Position numbers and translations under genes: made by a program
Part shown: positions 15,520-26,352 of the stretch, one piece after another
Layout of the letters: each line of letters begins with the position of its first letter
Position numbering within the stretch: position 1 is the first letter of the stretch
The notes under the pieces: model-generated
What the model was told of the DNA's origin: nothing
Databases searched by the model: none
What the model saw: the letters and a program-made list of their open reading frames with translations, nothing else
From: Actinoplanes xinjiangensis
GTDB taxonomy: Bacteria > Actinomycetota > Actinomycetes > Mycobacteriales > Micromonosporaceae
NCBI RefSeq assembly: GCF_003148685.1
Contig: NZ_QGGR01000050.1
Location: 1-34,694, forward strand
DNA length: 34,694 nucleotides
Direction: 5' to 3'

Positions 15520-17190
15520 GTGAGTGTCATACCCCGGGGTGACAATGGCCTGGTGCTGATAGCTGTGGTGCCCGACCCGGACGGTCCCGGTGGCCGTCTG
15601 GGCCGGCACCCGTCGGGGGAGCTGCGGCACGTTCCCGACCTGGCGGCCGAGATCGCCGCGCTGGAGGCCGCCGAGCAGCCGCGCTGGGTCTGGACGTCGA
15701 CGGCCGACGTCTACCCACCCCTGCTGCGGGCCGAGGTCCGGGTGGCCCGCTGTCACGACCTGGAGCTGACCGAGGCGCTGCTGTCCGGCCATGCCGGCCG
15801 GTGGGGCGAGCCACGTGGTCTCGCGGCCGCCGTCGCCCGCCTGCGCGGCCTCCCGGTCCCTCCGGACCGGCCACGGCCGGATGCCGAGCCGCCGGGTTTC
15901 GCGCAGGTCGCCCTCTTCGACGCGGTCCCGGCCGGGCACGTGGAGATCTCCGACCTTCTCGAGGTGTACGAGGAGCAGGCGCGCCGGATCGGCGAAACAG
16001 GCCGTCCCGGCCGTTTCCGGCTACTGGTGGCGGCCGAGTCCGCGGGCGCCCTGATCGCCGCCGAGATGGGCCGCACCGGCCTGCCGTGGCGGCCGGACGT
16101 GCACGACGAGCTGCTGCGCGAGCTGCTCGGCCCACCGCAGCCGATGGGCCCGCCCCGCCGCCTCGCCGAGCTGACCGCCGAGATCAACGCCGCGTTCGGC
16201 ACCCACGGCCTGCACCCGGATCTGCCGGCCGAGGTGGTGCGCGCGTTCCACCGGGCCGGTATCGAGATCCCCAACACCCGGCGCTGGGTGCTGCGCCAGG
16301 TCGATCATCCGGCGGTCGCCCCGCTGCTGGAGTTCAAGGAGCTCTACCGGATCTGGACGGCCCACGGCTGGGCCTGGTGCGAGGCCTGGGTGCGCGACGG
16401 CCGGTTCCGCCCGGAGTATGTGGCGGGCGGGGTGGTGTCCGGCCGCTGGGCGACCCGCGGCGGCGGTGCCCTCCAGGTGCCCAAGGTGGTCCGCCGGGCG
16501 GTGATCGCCGACCCCGGGTGGTGCTTCGTGGTCGCCGACGCCGGCCAGCTGGAGCCCCGGGTCCTGGCCGCGGTCTCCGAGGACGGGCGCCTGGCGCGGG
16601 CGGCGGCCGCCGGTGACCTCTATGCGGCGCTGGCCACCGACTCGTTCGACGGCGACCGTGCCAAGGCCAAGATCGCCCTGCTCGGGGCGATGTACGGGCA
16701 GACCGGCGGCGACGCGATCCCGGCCCTGGCGGTGCTCCGCCGGCACTATCCGACCGCCTTCGAGTATGTGGAGGCCGCCGCCCGTACCGGTGAGGCCGGT
16801 GGCCTGGTCCGCTCCTGGCTGGGCCGCACCTGCCCACCGGCGTCCGGTGCCTGGCGCGACGCCGGCCTGGACCCGCCGGACGAGGTCGCACCGCCGCCCG
16901 GCCGGGCCCGCGGCCGCTTCACCCGCAACTTCGTGATCCAGGCCACGGCCGCCGAGTGGGCGCTGGTCCTGCTGGCCACTCTGCGGACCCGGCTGGCCGG
17001 CACCGAGGCGGAACTCGTCCTGTTCGTGCACGACGAGGTGGTGGTGCACTGTCCCGCCGACCAGGCCGAGTCGGTGGTGGAGGCGGTCCGGGAGAGTGCG
17101 CTGTCGGCCGGCCGGCTGCTGTTCGGCGACACCACGGTGCGTTTTCCGCTGGACGTCTCAGTGGTTGGTGCCTACGCCGACGCCAAGTGA
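15520..17190 (+). CDS. PolA-family DNA polymerase-like protein (3'-5' exonuclease/polymerase type)
   Basis: This 556-residue protein has a C-terminal family-A polymerase domain (about 170-556). Motif A is VVADAGQLEPRVLA with Asp340, motif B has Arg380, Lys384 and Tyr392-Gly393 (RAKAKIALLGAMYG), and motif C is FVHDEVVVH with His504-Asp505-Glu506, so the catalytic carboxylates Asp340 and Asp505 are present. The N-terminal 165 residues occupy the place of a 3'-5' exonuclease, but I do not see the DxE exonuclease motif, so proofreading is doubtful. No 5' nuclease domain is present, unlike PolI (about 900 residues). Such proteins occur widely in actinobacteria beside the true PolI; their role is unclear, perhaps repair. 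The start is uncertain: GTG 15520 or GTG 15553 (MLIAVVPDPDG), neither with a strong ribosome binding site. Confidence 0.82.
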   Translation: MSVIPRGDNGLVLIAVVPDPDGPGGRLGRHPSGELRHVPDLAAEIAALEAAEQPRWVWTSTADVYPPLLRAEVRVARCHDLELTEALLSGHAGRWGEPRGLAAAVARLRGLPVPPDRPRPDAEPPGFAQVALFDAVPAGHVEISDLLEVYEEQARRIGETGRPGRFRLLVAAESAGALIAAEMGRTGLPWRPDVHDELLRELLGPPQPMGPPRRLAELTAEINAAFGTHGLHPDLPAEVVRAFHRAGIEIPNTRRWVLRQVDHPAVAPLLEFKELYRIWTAHGWAWCEAWVRDGRFRPEYVAGGVVSGRWATRGGGALQVPKVVRRAVIADPGWCFVVADAGQLEPRVLAAVSEDGRLARAAAAGDLYAALATDSFDGDRAKAKIALLGAMYGQTGGDAIPALAVLRRHYPTAFEYVEAAARTGEAGGLVRSWLGRTCPPASGAWRDAGLDPPDEVAPPPGRARGRFTRNFVIQATAAEWALVLLATLRTRLAGTEAELVLFVHDEVVVHCPADQAESVVEAVRESALSAGRLLFGDTTVRFPLDVSVVGAYADAK

Positions 17191-17199
17191 AAGAGTCGG

Positions 17200-17205
17200 T
17201 ATCGT
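17200..17205 (+). promoter_or_regulatory. Possible metH -10 box (TATCGT)
   Basis: TATCGT fits TAnnnT and lies just after the polymerase gene's stop. Transcription would begin near 17211-17212, exactly where the riboswitch P1 helix begins. No clear -35 hexamer is seen at the expected spacing. Confidence 0.45.
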
Positions 17206-17210
17206 TGACG

Positions 17211-17303
17211 GTCCGGCCGAGAGGCGCTGCAGCGGGCCAACACCCGTCACGCTCGACCGGTGAAACACCCGAAACAAGGGCGCCTCCGACTCACTATCGG
17301 AGG
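17211..17303 (+). ncRNA. S-adenosylhomocysteine (SAH) riboswitch of metH
   Basis: The leader matches the SAH riboswitch plan. P1 is CCGGcCGAG (17213-17221) with CTCGaCCGG (17252-17260), eight pairs with one mismatch. P2 is CGGG (17233-17236) with CCCG (17243-17246). The pseudoknot is GAGGCGC (17221-17227) with GCGCCTC (17280-17286). The core GAGGCGCTGCAGCGGG resembles the family consensus. Downstream, CCTCCGA (17283-17289) can pair perfectly with TCGGAGG (17297-17303), which contains the metH ribosome binding site GGAGG. Because CCTC is needed by both the pseudoknot and this hairpin, they exclude each other: SAH binding should free the site and turn metH on. SAH riboswitches are known upstream of ahcY and metH. 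Confidence 0.85.
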
Positions 17304-17311
17304 TGTTGGCG

Positions 17312-20935
<3,624 letters not shown>

Positions 20936-20940
20936 CGCAC

Positions 20941-20969
20941 CGGCCGGCCCGCACCCCGCGGGCCGGCCG
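20941..20969 (+). terminator. Intrinsic-type terminator of metH
   Basis: CGGCCGGCCCGC (20941-20952) and GCGGGCCGGCCG (20958-20969) form a perfect 12-bp stem around the loop ACCCC, five bases after the metH stop. There is no U-tail, as is usual in this kind of genome. Confidence 0.8.
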
Positions 20970-20990
20970 CCCCGGTGGAGATTGGAACGG

Positions 20991-22199
20991 GTGCCAGCGG
21001 GCAAGCCGAAGGTCATGCGAGCACTGACCTGGCAGGGCACCGGCAAGGTTTCCGTGGACACCGTTCCCGACCCGAAGATCCAAGAGCCGACGGATGCGAT
21101 CGTCCGGATCACATCGACCGCGATCTGCGGCTCCGACCTGCACCTCTACGACGTCCTCGGGATGTATCTCGACAAGGGCGACGTGCTCGGCCACGAACCG
21201 ATGGGCATCGTCGAGGAGGTCGGGCCCGAGGTCACGCACATCCGGCCCGGCGACCGCGTGGTGATCCCGTTCAACATCTCCTGCGGGCACTGCTGGATGT
21301 GTTCGCGCGGATTCTTCGCACAGTGCGAGACCACCCAGACCCGGTCCCAGGGCACCGGTGCGTCGCTGTTCGGCTACACCAAACTGTACGGCCAGGTCCC
21401 CGGCGGCCAGGCCGAGTACCTGCGGGTCCCGCAGGCTCATTTCGGCCCGATCAAGGTGCCGGACGGCCACCCCGACGAGCGTTTCCTGTTCCTGTCCGAC
21501 GTTCTCACCACGTCCTGGCAGGCGGCGAAGTACGCCGACGTCGAACCCGGCGACACGGTCCTGGTCACCGGGCTGGGCCCGATCGGGCAGATGTCCGCCC
21601 GCATCGCCCGGCACCTGGGCGCGGCGCGGGTGATCGGTGTGGACAGCGTGCCGGAGCGCCTCGCGATGGCGGCGCGCAACGGCATCGAAACCCTCGACAT
21701 GGGTACGGTCGACGACGTCGCGGAAGCGGTCCGGGAACTCACCGGCGGCCGCGGCGCCGACGGGGTGATCGAGGCCGTCGGCATGGAGGCGCACGGCTCC
21801 CCGCTCCAGTCGGCCGCGATGAAGGCGGCCGGCATGCTGCCCGACCCGATCGCCCGGAAGGCGACCGAGGCGTTCGGCGTGGACCGGATGGCGGCCCTGC
21901 GGACGGCGTTCGACGCGGTCCGGCGGGCCGGCACGATCTCCATCATCGGGGTGTACGGCGGCAACGCCGACCCGTTCCCGATGATGGACCTGTTCGACAA
22001 GGGCGTGACCCTGCGCATGGGCCAGGCCCACGTGAAGCGCTGGGTGGACGACCTGATGCCGCTGCTGACCGGCTCCGGCGACCCGCTCGGCGTCGACGAC
22101 CTGGTCACCCACCGGGTGCCGCTGGAGCAGGCACCGGACGCCTACGAGATGTTCAAGCAGAAGACCGACGGCTGCATCAAGGTCGTCCTGAAGCCCTGA
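20991..22199 (+). CDS. Zinc-dependent alcohol/formaldehyde dehydrogenase (MDR family)
   Basis: This is a 402-residue medium-chain dehydrogenase. The catalytic zinc site is built from Cys in AICGSDLH and His-Glu in LGHEPMG; a structural zinc cluster is given by CGHCWMCSRGFFAQC. The Rossmann fold has GLGPIGQMSARIA, and YGGNADPFPMMDLFDKG lies in the C-terminal part. The length and insertions resemble glutathione-independent formaldehyde dehydrogenases and related zinc alcohol dehydrogenases; the substrate cannot be settled. The GTG at 20991 has GGTGGAG about ten bases upstream. The ATG at 21015 (MRALTWQG, the usual family start) is an alternative with GAAGG only two bases away. It is separated from metH by a terminator. 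Its stop is one base from the stop of the convergent membrane protein gene. Confidence 0.87.
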   Translation: MPAGKPKVMRALTWQGTGKVSVDTVPDPKIQEPTDAIVRITSTAICGSDLHLYDVLGMYLDKGDVLGHEPMGIVEEVGPEVTHIRPGDRVVIPFNISCGHCWMCSRGFFAQCETTQTRSQGTGASLFGYTKLYGQVPGGQAEYLRVPQAHFGPIKVPDGHPDERFLFLSDVLTTSWQAAKYADVEPGDTVLVTGLGPIGQMSARIARHLGAARVIGVDSVPERLAMAARNGIETLDMGTVDDVAEAVRELTGGRGADGVIEAVGMEAHGSPLQSAAMKAAGMLPDPIARKATEAFGVDRMAALRTAFDAVRRAGTISIIGVYGGNADPFPMMDLFDKGVTLRMGQAHVKRWVDDLMPLLTGSGDPLGVDDLVTHRVPLEQAPDAYEMFKQKTDGCIKVVLKP

Positions 22200-22200
22200 C

Positions 22201-23022
22201 CTACTTGCTGGCCCAGACGTCCAGATTGAAGCGCTCCAGCACGCCCGGGACGAACAGGCCGCCGATCGACAGCAGTGAGATCACCGTGAAGGCGGTGCGC
22301 AGGATCACCACCTCGACCTTGCCGCCGACCTTCACGGCCATGCTGTTCGGAATGCCGACCATCATCCACATGCGGCGCCGCACCGGGATGGGCCAGAGGA
22401 TCGGCACACCGTTCTTGGTGATCATGTCGCCGAGGATGTGCACGAAACAGCCGACCCCGACCGCCAGCCCCAGCAGTGGATAGCCGCGGTCGCTCGGCAG
22501 ATTGGCGGCGGTGAACCAGGCGATCGCCCCCGACGCCAGGGTCACGATGACCCAGCCGGCCCGCTCCGCCCAGTCGTCGAACAGACCGCGCAGCGCCAGG
22601 CCGCTCATGAAGAAGACGATGCCGATGACCGCCCAGTACCCGTAGTTGTCGGCCAGGGCGGTCGTGCCCCACGCGAGCAGGCCGCAGAACGGCAGCGTGT
22701 GCGTGAACGTGCGGTGCCCGTTGTCCCGGCGCGGATCCCGCTTCAGCTTCGTCGCCGTGTAGACACCGAGGGAGAACTTCTCCACCACCTCGGCCACGAA
22801 CAGCGACGCGACACCGAACGTACGCGCCACGGTGGCGCCACCCTGGTTACGGGTGACCTTGCCGGACATGTCCAGATCGGGCAGGAGCGCGCCGCCCGCA
22901 CAGATCGCCGTGCCGACCGCCACCTCCAGCGGCGTCTGGCTCACGTTGGCGAACTGATCGAGCGCCCAACTGCCTGCCAGCCAGGCGGCCGCGCCTGATA
23001 GCGCGTGCGACGGACCCATCAT
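22201..23022 (-). CDS. YdjM-type membrane-bound metal-dependent hydrolase
   Basis: The 273-residue protein has the PF04307-type signature: N-terminal GPSHALSGAAAWL, then GALLPDLDM, then GHRTFTHTLPFCGLLAWG. These give the His/Asp set thought to bind metal. GDMITKNGVPILWPI follows near residue 200, and there are about five membrane helices. The biochemical reaction of the family is not firmly known (E. coli YdjM is LexA-regulated). It starts with two ATGs in tandem after GGGGAGGGA, a good ribosome binding site. It lies 111 bp downstream of the DUF1707 gene in the same direction, with a possible promoter in between, and is convergent with the dehydrogenase gene. Confidence 0.85.
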   Translation of the reverse strand: MMGPSHALSGAAAWLAGSWALDQFANVSQTPLEVAVGTAICAGGALLPDLDMSGKVTRNQGGATVARTFGVASLFVAEVVEKFSLGVYTATKLKRDPRRDNGHRTFTHTLPFCGLLAWGTTALADNYGYWAVIGIVFFMSGLALRGLFDDWAERAGWVIVTLASGAIAWFTAANLPSDRGYPLLGLAVGVGCFVHILGDMITKNGVPILWPIPVRRRMWMMVGIPNSMAVKVGGKVEVVILRTAFTVISLLSIGGLFVPGVLERFNLDVWASK

Positions 23023-23054
23023 CTGCGTTGTCCCTCCCCGAACAAAACTCGGCC

Positions 23055-23083
23055 ACTGTGGCAGAGGGAACGAAGAAGATCAA
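23055..23083 (-). promoter_or_regulatory. Possible promoter of the YdjM-type gene
   Basis: On the minus strand TTGATC (23083-23078) and CACAGT (23060-23055) are separated by exactly 17 bp. The -35 matches TTGACA at four of six positions; the -10 keeps only A2 and T6. The gene starts 33 bp downstream. Confidence 0.35.
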
Positions 23084-23133
23084 CGACTGGATCGGCGCGT
23101 CGCACGTGGGGTCGGCCACCCGACAGCGGACGG

Positions 23134-23562
23134 TCAGTGCCGGTGGTGGTGGCCGAACGTGTACTCGGGGCGCCAACGGCCGTACCGCGCGTGCTTGAAC
23201 AGGCCGACCACCAGGAACGTCAGCGGAATCACCGGCCAGAAGAAGTCGGCTCCGGACAGCAGCCACACTCCGGTCAGGACACCCGCGATGATCAGGATGA
23301 GACTGGTGTGACGGCTCAGCGACCGGCGCGTCGCGGCCCGCGCCGCCGGTGTGCGGGCCAGCGCCCGGCGGCCTCCGAACGGCAGGTCCGCGGTGAGCGG
23401 CGCCAGCTCGTCGCGGAACTTCGCGGCATACACGCCGGCCAGCCGCTCCTCGCCCTCGGTCAGATCGAGCCGGCCCTCGGCCATGGCGGCCCGCAGGATC
23501 TCGGCGGTCTCCTCCCGCTCCGCGTCGGACGTCCGTAGCCGGGCAGGTCCCTGGGTATACAT
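23134..23562 (-). CDS. DUF1707 (SHOCT-like) membrane protein
   Basis: The 142-residue protein begins with a DUF1707 domain: LRTSDAEREETAEILRAAMAEGRLDLTEGEERLAGVYAAK spans about residues 10-50, the usual short helical domain found at the N-terminus of many actinobacterial membrane proteins. Two hydrophobic helices follow (about residues 85-103 and 107-125), giving a small membrane anchor. The tail is FGHHHRH, a natural His cluster that might bind metal. The ATG at 23562 has AAGGAGA at ideal spacing; the frame is open upstream to 23592, but that start has no support. Function is unknown. Confidence 0.85.
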   Translation of the reverse strand: MYTQGPARLRTSDAEREETAEILRAAMAEGRLDLTEGEERLAGVYAAKFRDELAPLTADLPFGGRRALARTPAARAATRRSLSRHTSLILIIAGVLTGVWLLSGADFFWPVIPLTFLVVGLFKHARYGRWRPEYTFGHHHRH

Positions 23563-23753
23563 GGTTTCTCCTTCGCCGGGTCTCTCGGTCACCCCTCAAC
23601 CATCGGCCGCCCGGCGGCCGCGCGCGTCGGCCCGGGGAGGCATCTCCGGGGCGCAGTCCGCGCCGTTCTCGATCTTCCGGGTACGCCCGGAGGCGTACCG
23701 GGGTCCGCCGGTGTGATCCCGTGGTCGTACGCGGAATGCCCGACCAGGGGGCG

Positions 23754-23782
23754 ATGACCGGGCGGTCCCGCTGACGTAGGTT
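23754..23782 (+). promoter_or_regulatory. Probable leaderless promoter of the two-component operon
   Basis: ATGACC (23754-23759) and TAGGTT (23777-23782) are 17 bp apart. The ATG at 23789 follows the -10 box after six bases, so the transcript would start at the codon itself. There is no ribosome binding site. Confidence 0.5.
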
Positions 23783-23788
23783 CAGCTC

Positions 23789-25498
23789 ATGAGGCAGGTG
23801 GGCCGTGACCGGGCACCCGGCTCGCCGGCAGGGCCCGGCAGCCGGGGCGGGCCGTCCTGGCTGTCCACCTGGTGGCATGCCGGGCTGACACGGCGTTCCG
23901 GTTCGCGGCGGGAGCGCGCGCCCTGGCGTGGCGCTTCGTGGCGTGACGGTCTGCCTGGGCGTGGCGGTTCGTGGCGTGACGGTCTGCCTCGGCATGGCGG
24001 TTCGTGGCGCGATGGTCGTTCGTGGGGCGGCGGTCTGCCGTGGCATGGCGGGCCGCCGTGGCGGCGGGACGATCCGGGCTCCTGTGCCGGGCCGGAGGCG
24101 GCGGTGGCGTCCGGTCCGCCGTGGCGGCGCTCCCGGCGTGGCGGGCACACCGGCTGGCCGCCGGGCGCGGTGATCGCCGCCTCGATCTTCCACCTCGCCG
24201 GGGCGAACAGCCTCGCCGAGCGCGGTGGTGTCCACCTCGCCTCTCCGGTGCTCTATTACCTGCTACTGCTCGCCGGGCCCATGGCGCTCTTCTGGAAACG
24301 CCGGGCCCCGCTCGCCGTCTTCGTGATCACGGCGGTCGCGTCGCTAGCGTTCGCGACCCGTGCCGAGCCGTACTGGATGTATGCGGTGGCCCCCGCCCTG
24401 GCCCTGTTCGCCCTGGCCAAACAGGGCCGACGGATCGAGGCGGCGATCGGCGCGGCCGGCGCCTGGCTGCTCTACGTGCTGCTCACCGTGGCCCTGGCCG
24501 GCCCGCTCGGCCTGCCCGGCGCCGTTTCGCCCAGCATGCGGGAGATGCTCCTCGCGGGCGTCGGGCTCGGGGCGTCGGTGCTGACCGGCACGGTGTCGAA
24601 GGTGCGCCACGAGCAACTGGCCGCCCTGGCCCGGGCGCGCGAGGAGCAGGAGCGGGCCGCCGCCGAGCAGAAACGCCGCCAGGCCTCGGAGGAGCGACTG
24701 CGGATGGCACAGGAGCTGCACGACGTCCTCGGCCACCACCTGTCCCTGATCAACGTGCAGGCCGGAGTGGGACTGCACCTGATGGACAACCGCCCGGAGC
24801 AGGCCCGCGAGGCTCTGTCCGCGATCAAGACGGCCAGTGCGGAGGCGCTGCGCGAGGTCCGCTCGGTGCTGGGCGTCCTACGGACCGAGGGCGAGGCCGC
24901 CCCCCGCCAGCCGGCGCTGGGCCTGAGCCGCCTGACCGACCTGACCGCCGACGCCGGTTTCCCGGTCCACACGACGATCCTCGGTGAGCCGCGGGCCCTG
25001 CCCGCCGAGGTCGACCGCGCCGCCTACCGGATAGTCCAGGAGTCCCTGACGAACGTCCGCAGACACGCCGGCCCCGACCCGACCGCCTCCGTCGAGATCC
25101 GGCACACCCCGGCCGCCCTGCTGCTGTCCATAACGAACACCGGCGTCCCCAGCGAGGTCGGCAACTCCTGGTCCCCACCACCGGAGGGCTCCAGCGGCCT
25201 GGCCGGCATGCGTGCCCGCGCCGAAAGCCTGGGTGGCTCCTTCACCGCCGGCCCACTCCACGGCGAGACCAGCGGCTACCAGGTGACCGCGGTCCTCCCC
25301 ATCCCACCGGCCCCGCCCGCCGCGCCTGCTTCCGCGCTCCTGTCGGCGTCTGGTTCTGCGTCTGTGTCTGATGCCGCGGCGGTCCGGGGACCTGCGCCCG
25401 GCTTCACGCCTGCGCCGGCCGTCCCCTCTGCGCCGGTGGCCGGGGCGCCGGGTGCAAGTGTTGGGCTGGAAACGGGGCAGACGGGGGAGACGGGATGA
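23789..25498 (+). CDS. NarL-type sensor histidine kinase with repeat-rich N-terminus
   Basis: The 569-residue protein has four parts. Residues 1-125 are low complexity, with tandem GGSWRDGLP-like units (about 47-91) rich in Trp, Gly, Arg and Pro. Residues 128-270 hold four or five membrane helices. A short coiled coil (about 275-305) leads to a HisKA_3 domain with the phospho-acceptor in QELHDVLGHHLSLI (His311). An HATPase domain follows, with YRIVQESLTNVRRHAG as N-box and SSGLAGMRARAESLGG as G-box. The last 80 residues are Pro/Ala/Ser-rich. It overlaps the response regulator gene by 4 bp (ATGA), so the two form a pair; the signal is unknown. The start at 23789 fits a leaderless promoter; GTG 24170 would remove the repeats but has no strong ribosome binding site. 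Confidence 0.87.
   Translation: MRQVGRDRAPGSPAGPGSRGGPSWLSTWWHAGLTRRSGSRRERAPWRGASWRDGLPGRGGSWRDGLPRHGGSWRDGRSWGGGLPWHGGPPWRRDDPGSCAGPEAAVASGPPWRRSRRGGHTGWPPGAVIAASIFHLAGANSLAERGGVHLASPVLYYLLLLAGPMALFWKRRAPLAVFVITAVASLAFATRAEPYWMYAVAPALALFALAKQGRRIEAAIGAAGAWLLYVLLTVALAGPLGLPGAVSPSMREMLLAGVGLGASVLTGTVSKVRHEQLAALARAREEQERAAAEQKRRQASEERLRMAQELHDVLGHHLSLINVQAGVGLHLMDNRPEQAREALSAIKTASAEALREVRSVLGVLRTEGEAAPRQPALGLSRLTDLTADAGFPVHTTILGEPRALPAEVDRAAYRIVQESLTNVRRHAGPDPTASVEIRHTPAALLLSITNTGVPSEVGNSWSPPPEGSSGLAGMRARAESLGGSFTAGPLHGETSGYQVTAVLPIPPAPPAAPASALLSASGSASVSDAAAVRGPAPGFTPAPAVPSAPVAGAPGASVGLETGQTGETG
23927..24060 (+). repeat. Degenerate 33-bp tandem repeats inside the kinase gene
   Basis: Two nearly identical 33-bp units (23927-23959 and 23960-23992) begin CGTGGCG and contain TTCGTGGCGTGACGGTCTGCCT. 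They are followed by a third, diverged and longer unit and by a further partial copy. The unit length is a multiple of three and encodes G-G-S-W-R-D-G-L-P-x-x. Confidence 0.8.
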
Positions 25499-26175
25499 TC
25501 TCGGTGGTGTTGGCGGACGACCAGGCTCTGGTTCGGGCCGGGTTCCGGGCGCTGCTCGATGCGGAGCCGGGGATCGAGGTGGTCGGTGAGGCGGCGGACG
25601 GTCTGCGGGCGGTCGAGGTGGTTCGGGCCACCCGCCCGGATGTCGTGCTGATGGACATCCGCATGCCCGGGGTGGACGGACTGGAGGCCACCCGGCGGAT
25701 CGCCGCCGACCCGGAACTGGCTGCCACCCGGGTGGTCATCCTGACCACGTTCGAGCTGGACGAGTATGTTTTCGAGGCCTTACGGACCGGAGCCTCCGGG
25801 TTCCTGGTGAAGGACACCGAGCCGGTGGATCTGCTGCGCGGGGTGCGGGCCGTCGCCGCCGGGGACGGACTTCTGTCACCGAGTGTGACCCGCCGGGTGA
25901 TCGGCTCGTTCGCGGCCGCGGCCTTCGCGCACGGGCGGCAGCCCGAGCCGCCCCGCGACCTCGGCCAGCTCACCGACCGGGAACGTGAAGTGCTGGTCCT
26001 GGTCGCCGAAGGCCTGTCCAACGACGAGATCGCCGCCCGCCTGGTGATCAGCCCCGCCACCGCCAAAACCCACGTCAGCCGCACGATGATCAAACTCGGT
26101 GCCCGCGATCGGGCCCAACTGGTCGTCTACGCCTACGAGGCCGGCCTCATCCGCCCCGGCTGGCTCGCCGGCTGA
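25495..26175 (+). CDS. NarL/FixJ-family response regulator
   Basis: The 226-residue protein has a receiver domain (1-120) with the acidic pair Asp8-Asp9, the phospho-acceptor in VVLMDIRMPG (Asp54), Thr in VVILTTFE and Lys in GFLVKDTEP. A LuxR-type helix-turn-helix follows (about 158-220): LTDREREVLVLVAEGLSNDEIAARL and SPATAKTHVSRTMIKLGA. It is the partner of the kinase whose last four bases it overlaps. Targets are not visible in the window. It is convergent with the diguanylate cyclase gene. Confidence 0.93.
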   Translation: MISVVLADDQALVRAGFRALLDAEPGIEVVGEAADGLRAVEVVRATRPDVVLMDIRMPGVDGLEATRRIAADPELAATRVVILTTFELDEYVFEALRTGASGFLVKDTEPVDLLRGVRAVAAGDGLLSPSVTRRVIGSFAAAAFAHGRQPEPPRDLGQLTDREREVLVLVAEGLSNDEIAARLVISPATAKTHVSRTMIKLGARDRAQLVVYAYEAGLIRPGWLAG

Positions 26176-26196
26176 CCGCCCGGCCGTCGGGTCCGG

Positions 26197-26303
26197 GGGC
26201 CTTGACCGGGTGCCCTTGCCGGGCGGGGAGCTTCTGCCAGGCGGCCTTCACCGGGCGGGAGCCATTGCCGGTTGGCCCTGCCGGGTGACCCTTGCCTGGC
26301 GGG
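26197..26303. repeat. Degenerate short tandem repeats between convergent genes
   Basis: About seven diverged copies of a 13-17 bp unit of the form CCTTGCCGGGCGG follow one another (CCTTGACCGGGTG, CCTTGCCGGGCGG, TTCTGCCAGGCGG, CCTTCACCGGGCGG, CATTGCCGGTTGG, CCTGCCGGGTGA, CCTTGCCTGGCGG). They fill most of the 177-bp gap between the stops of the response regulator and diguanylate cyclase genes. No gene is supported here. Confidence 0.6.
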
Positions 26304-26352
26304 ACTCCGGCGAGCGAACAGGCGACGGCACGACCGCGGCGGTCGGCTGGGC

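Noticed and set aside
15525..15544. TGTCA..CCCCGGGG..TGACA inverted repeat at the polymerase gene start
   Set aside because: It could be an operator, but it has a two-base asymmetry and lies partly inside the possible coding region; no regulator or second copy supports it.
22847..24235. Minus-strand ORF with PRTATPRQTV-like repeats
   Set aside because: The repeats are the antisense image of the tandem repeats in the kinase gene, and the frame crosses the DUF1707 and YdjM-type genes.
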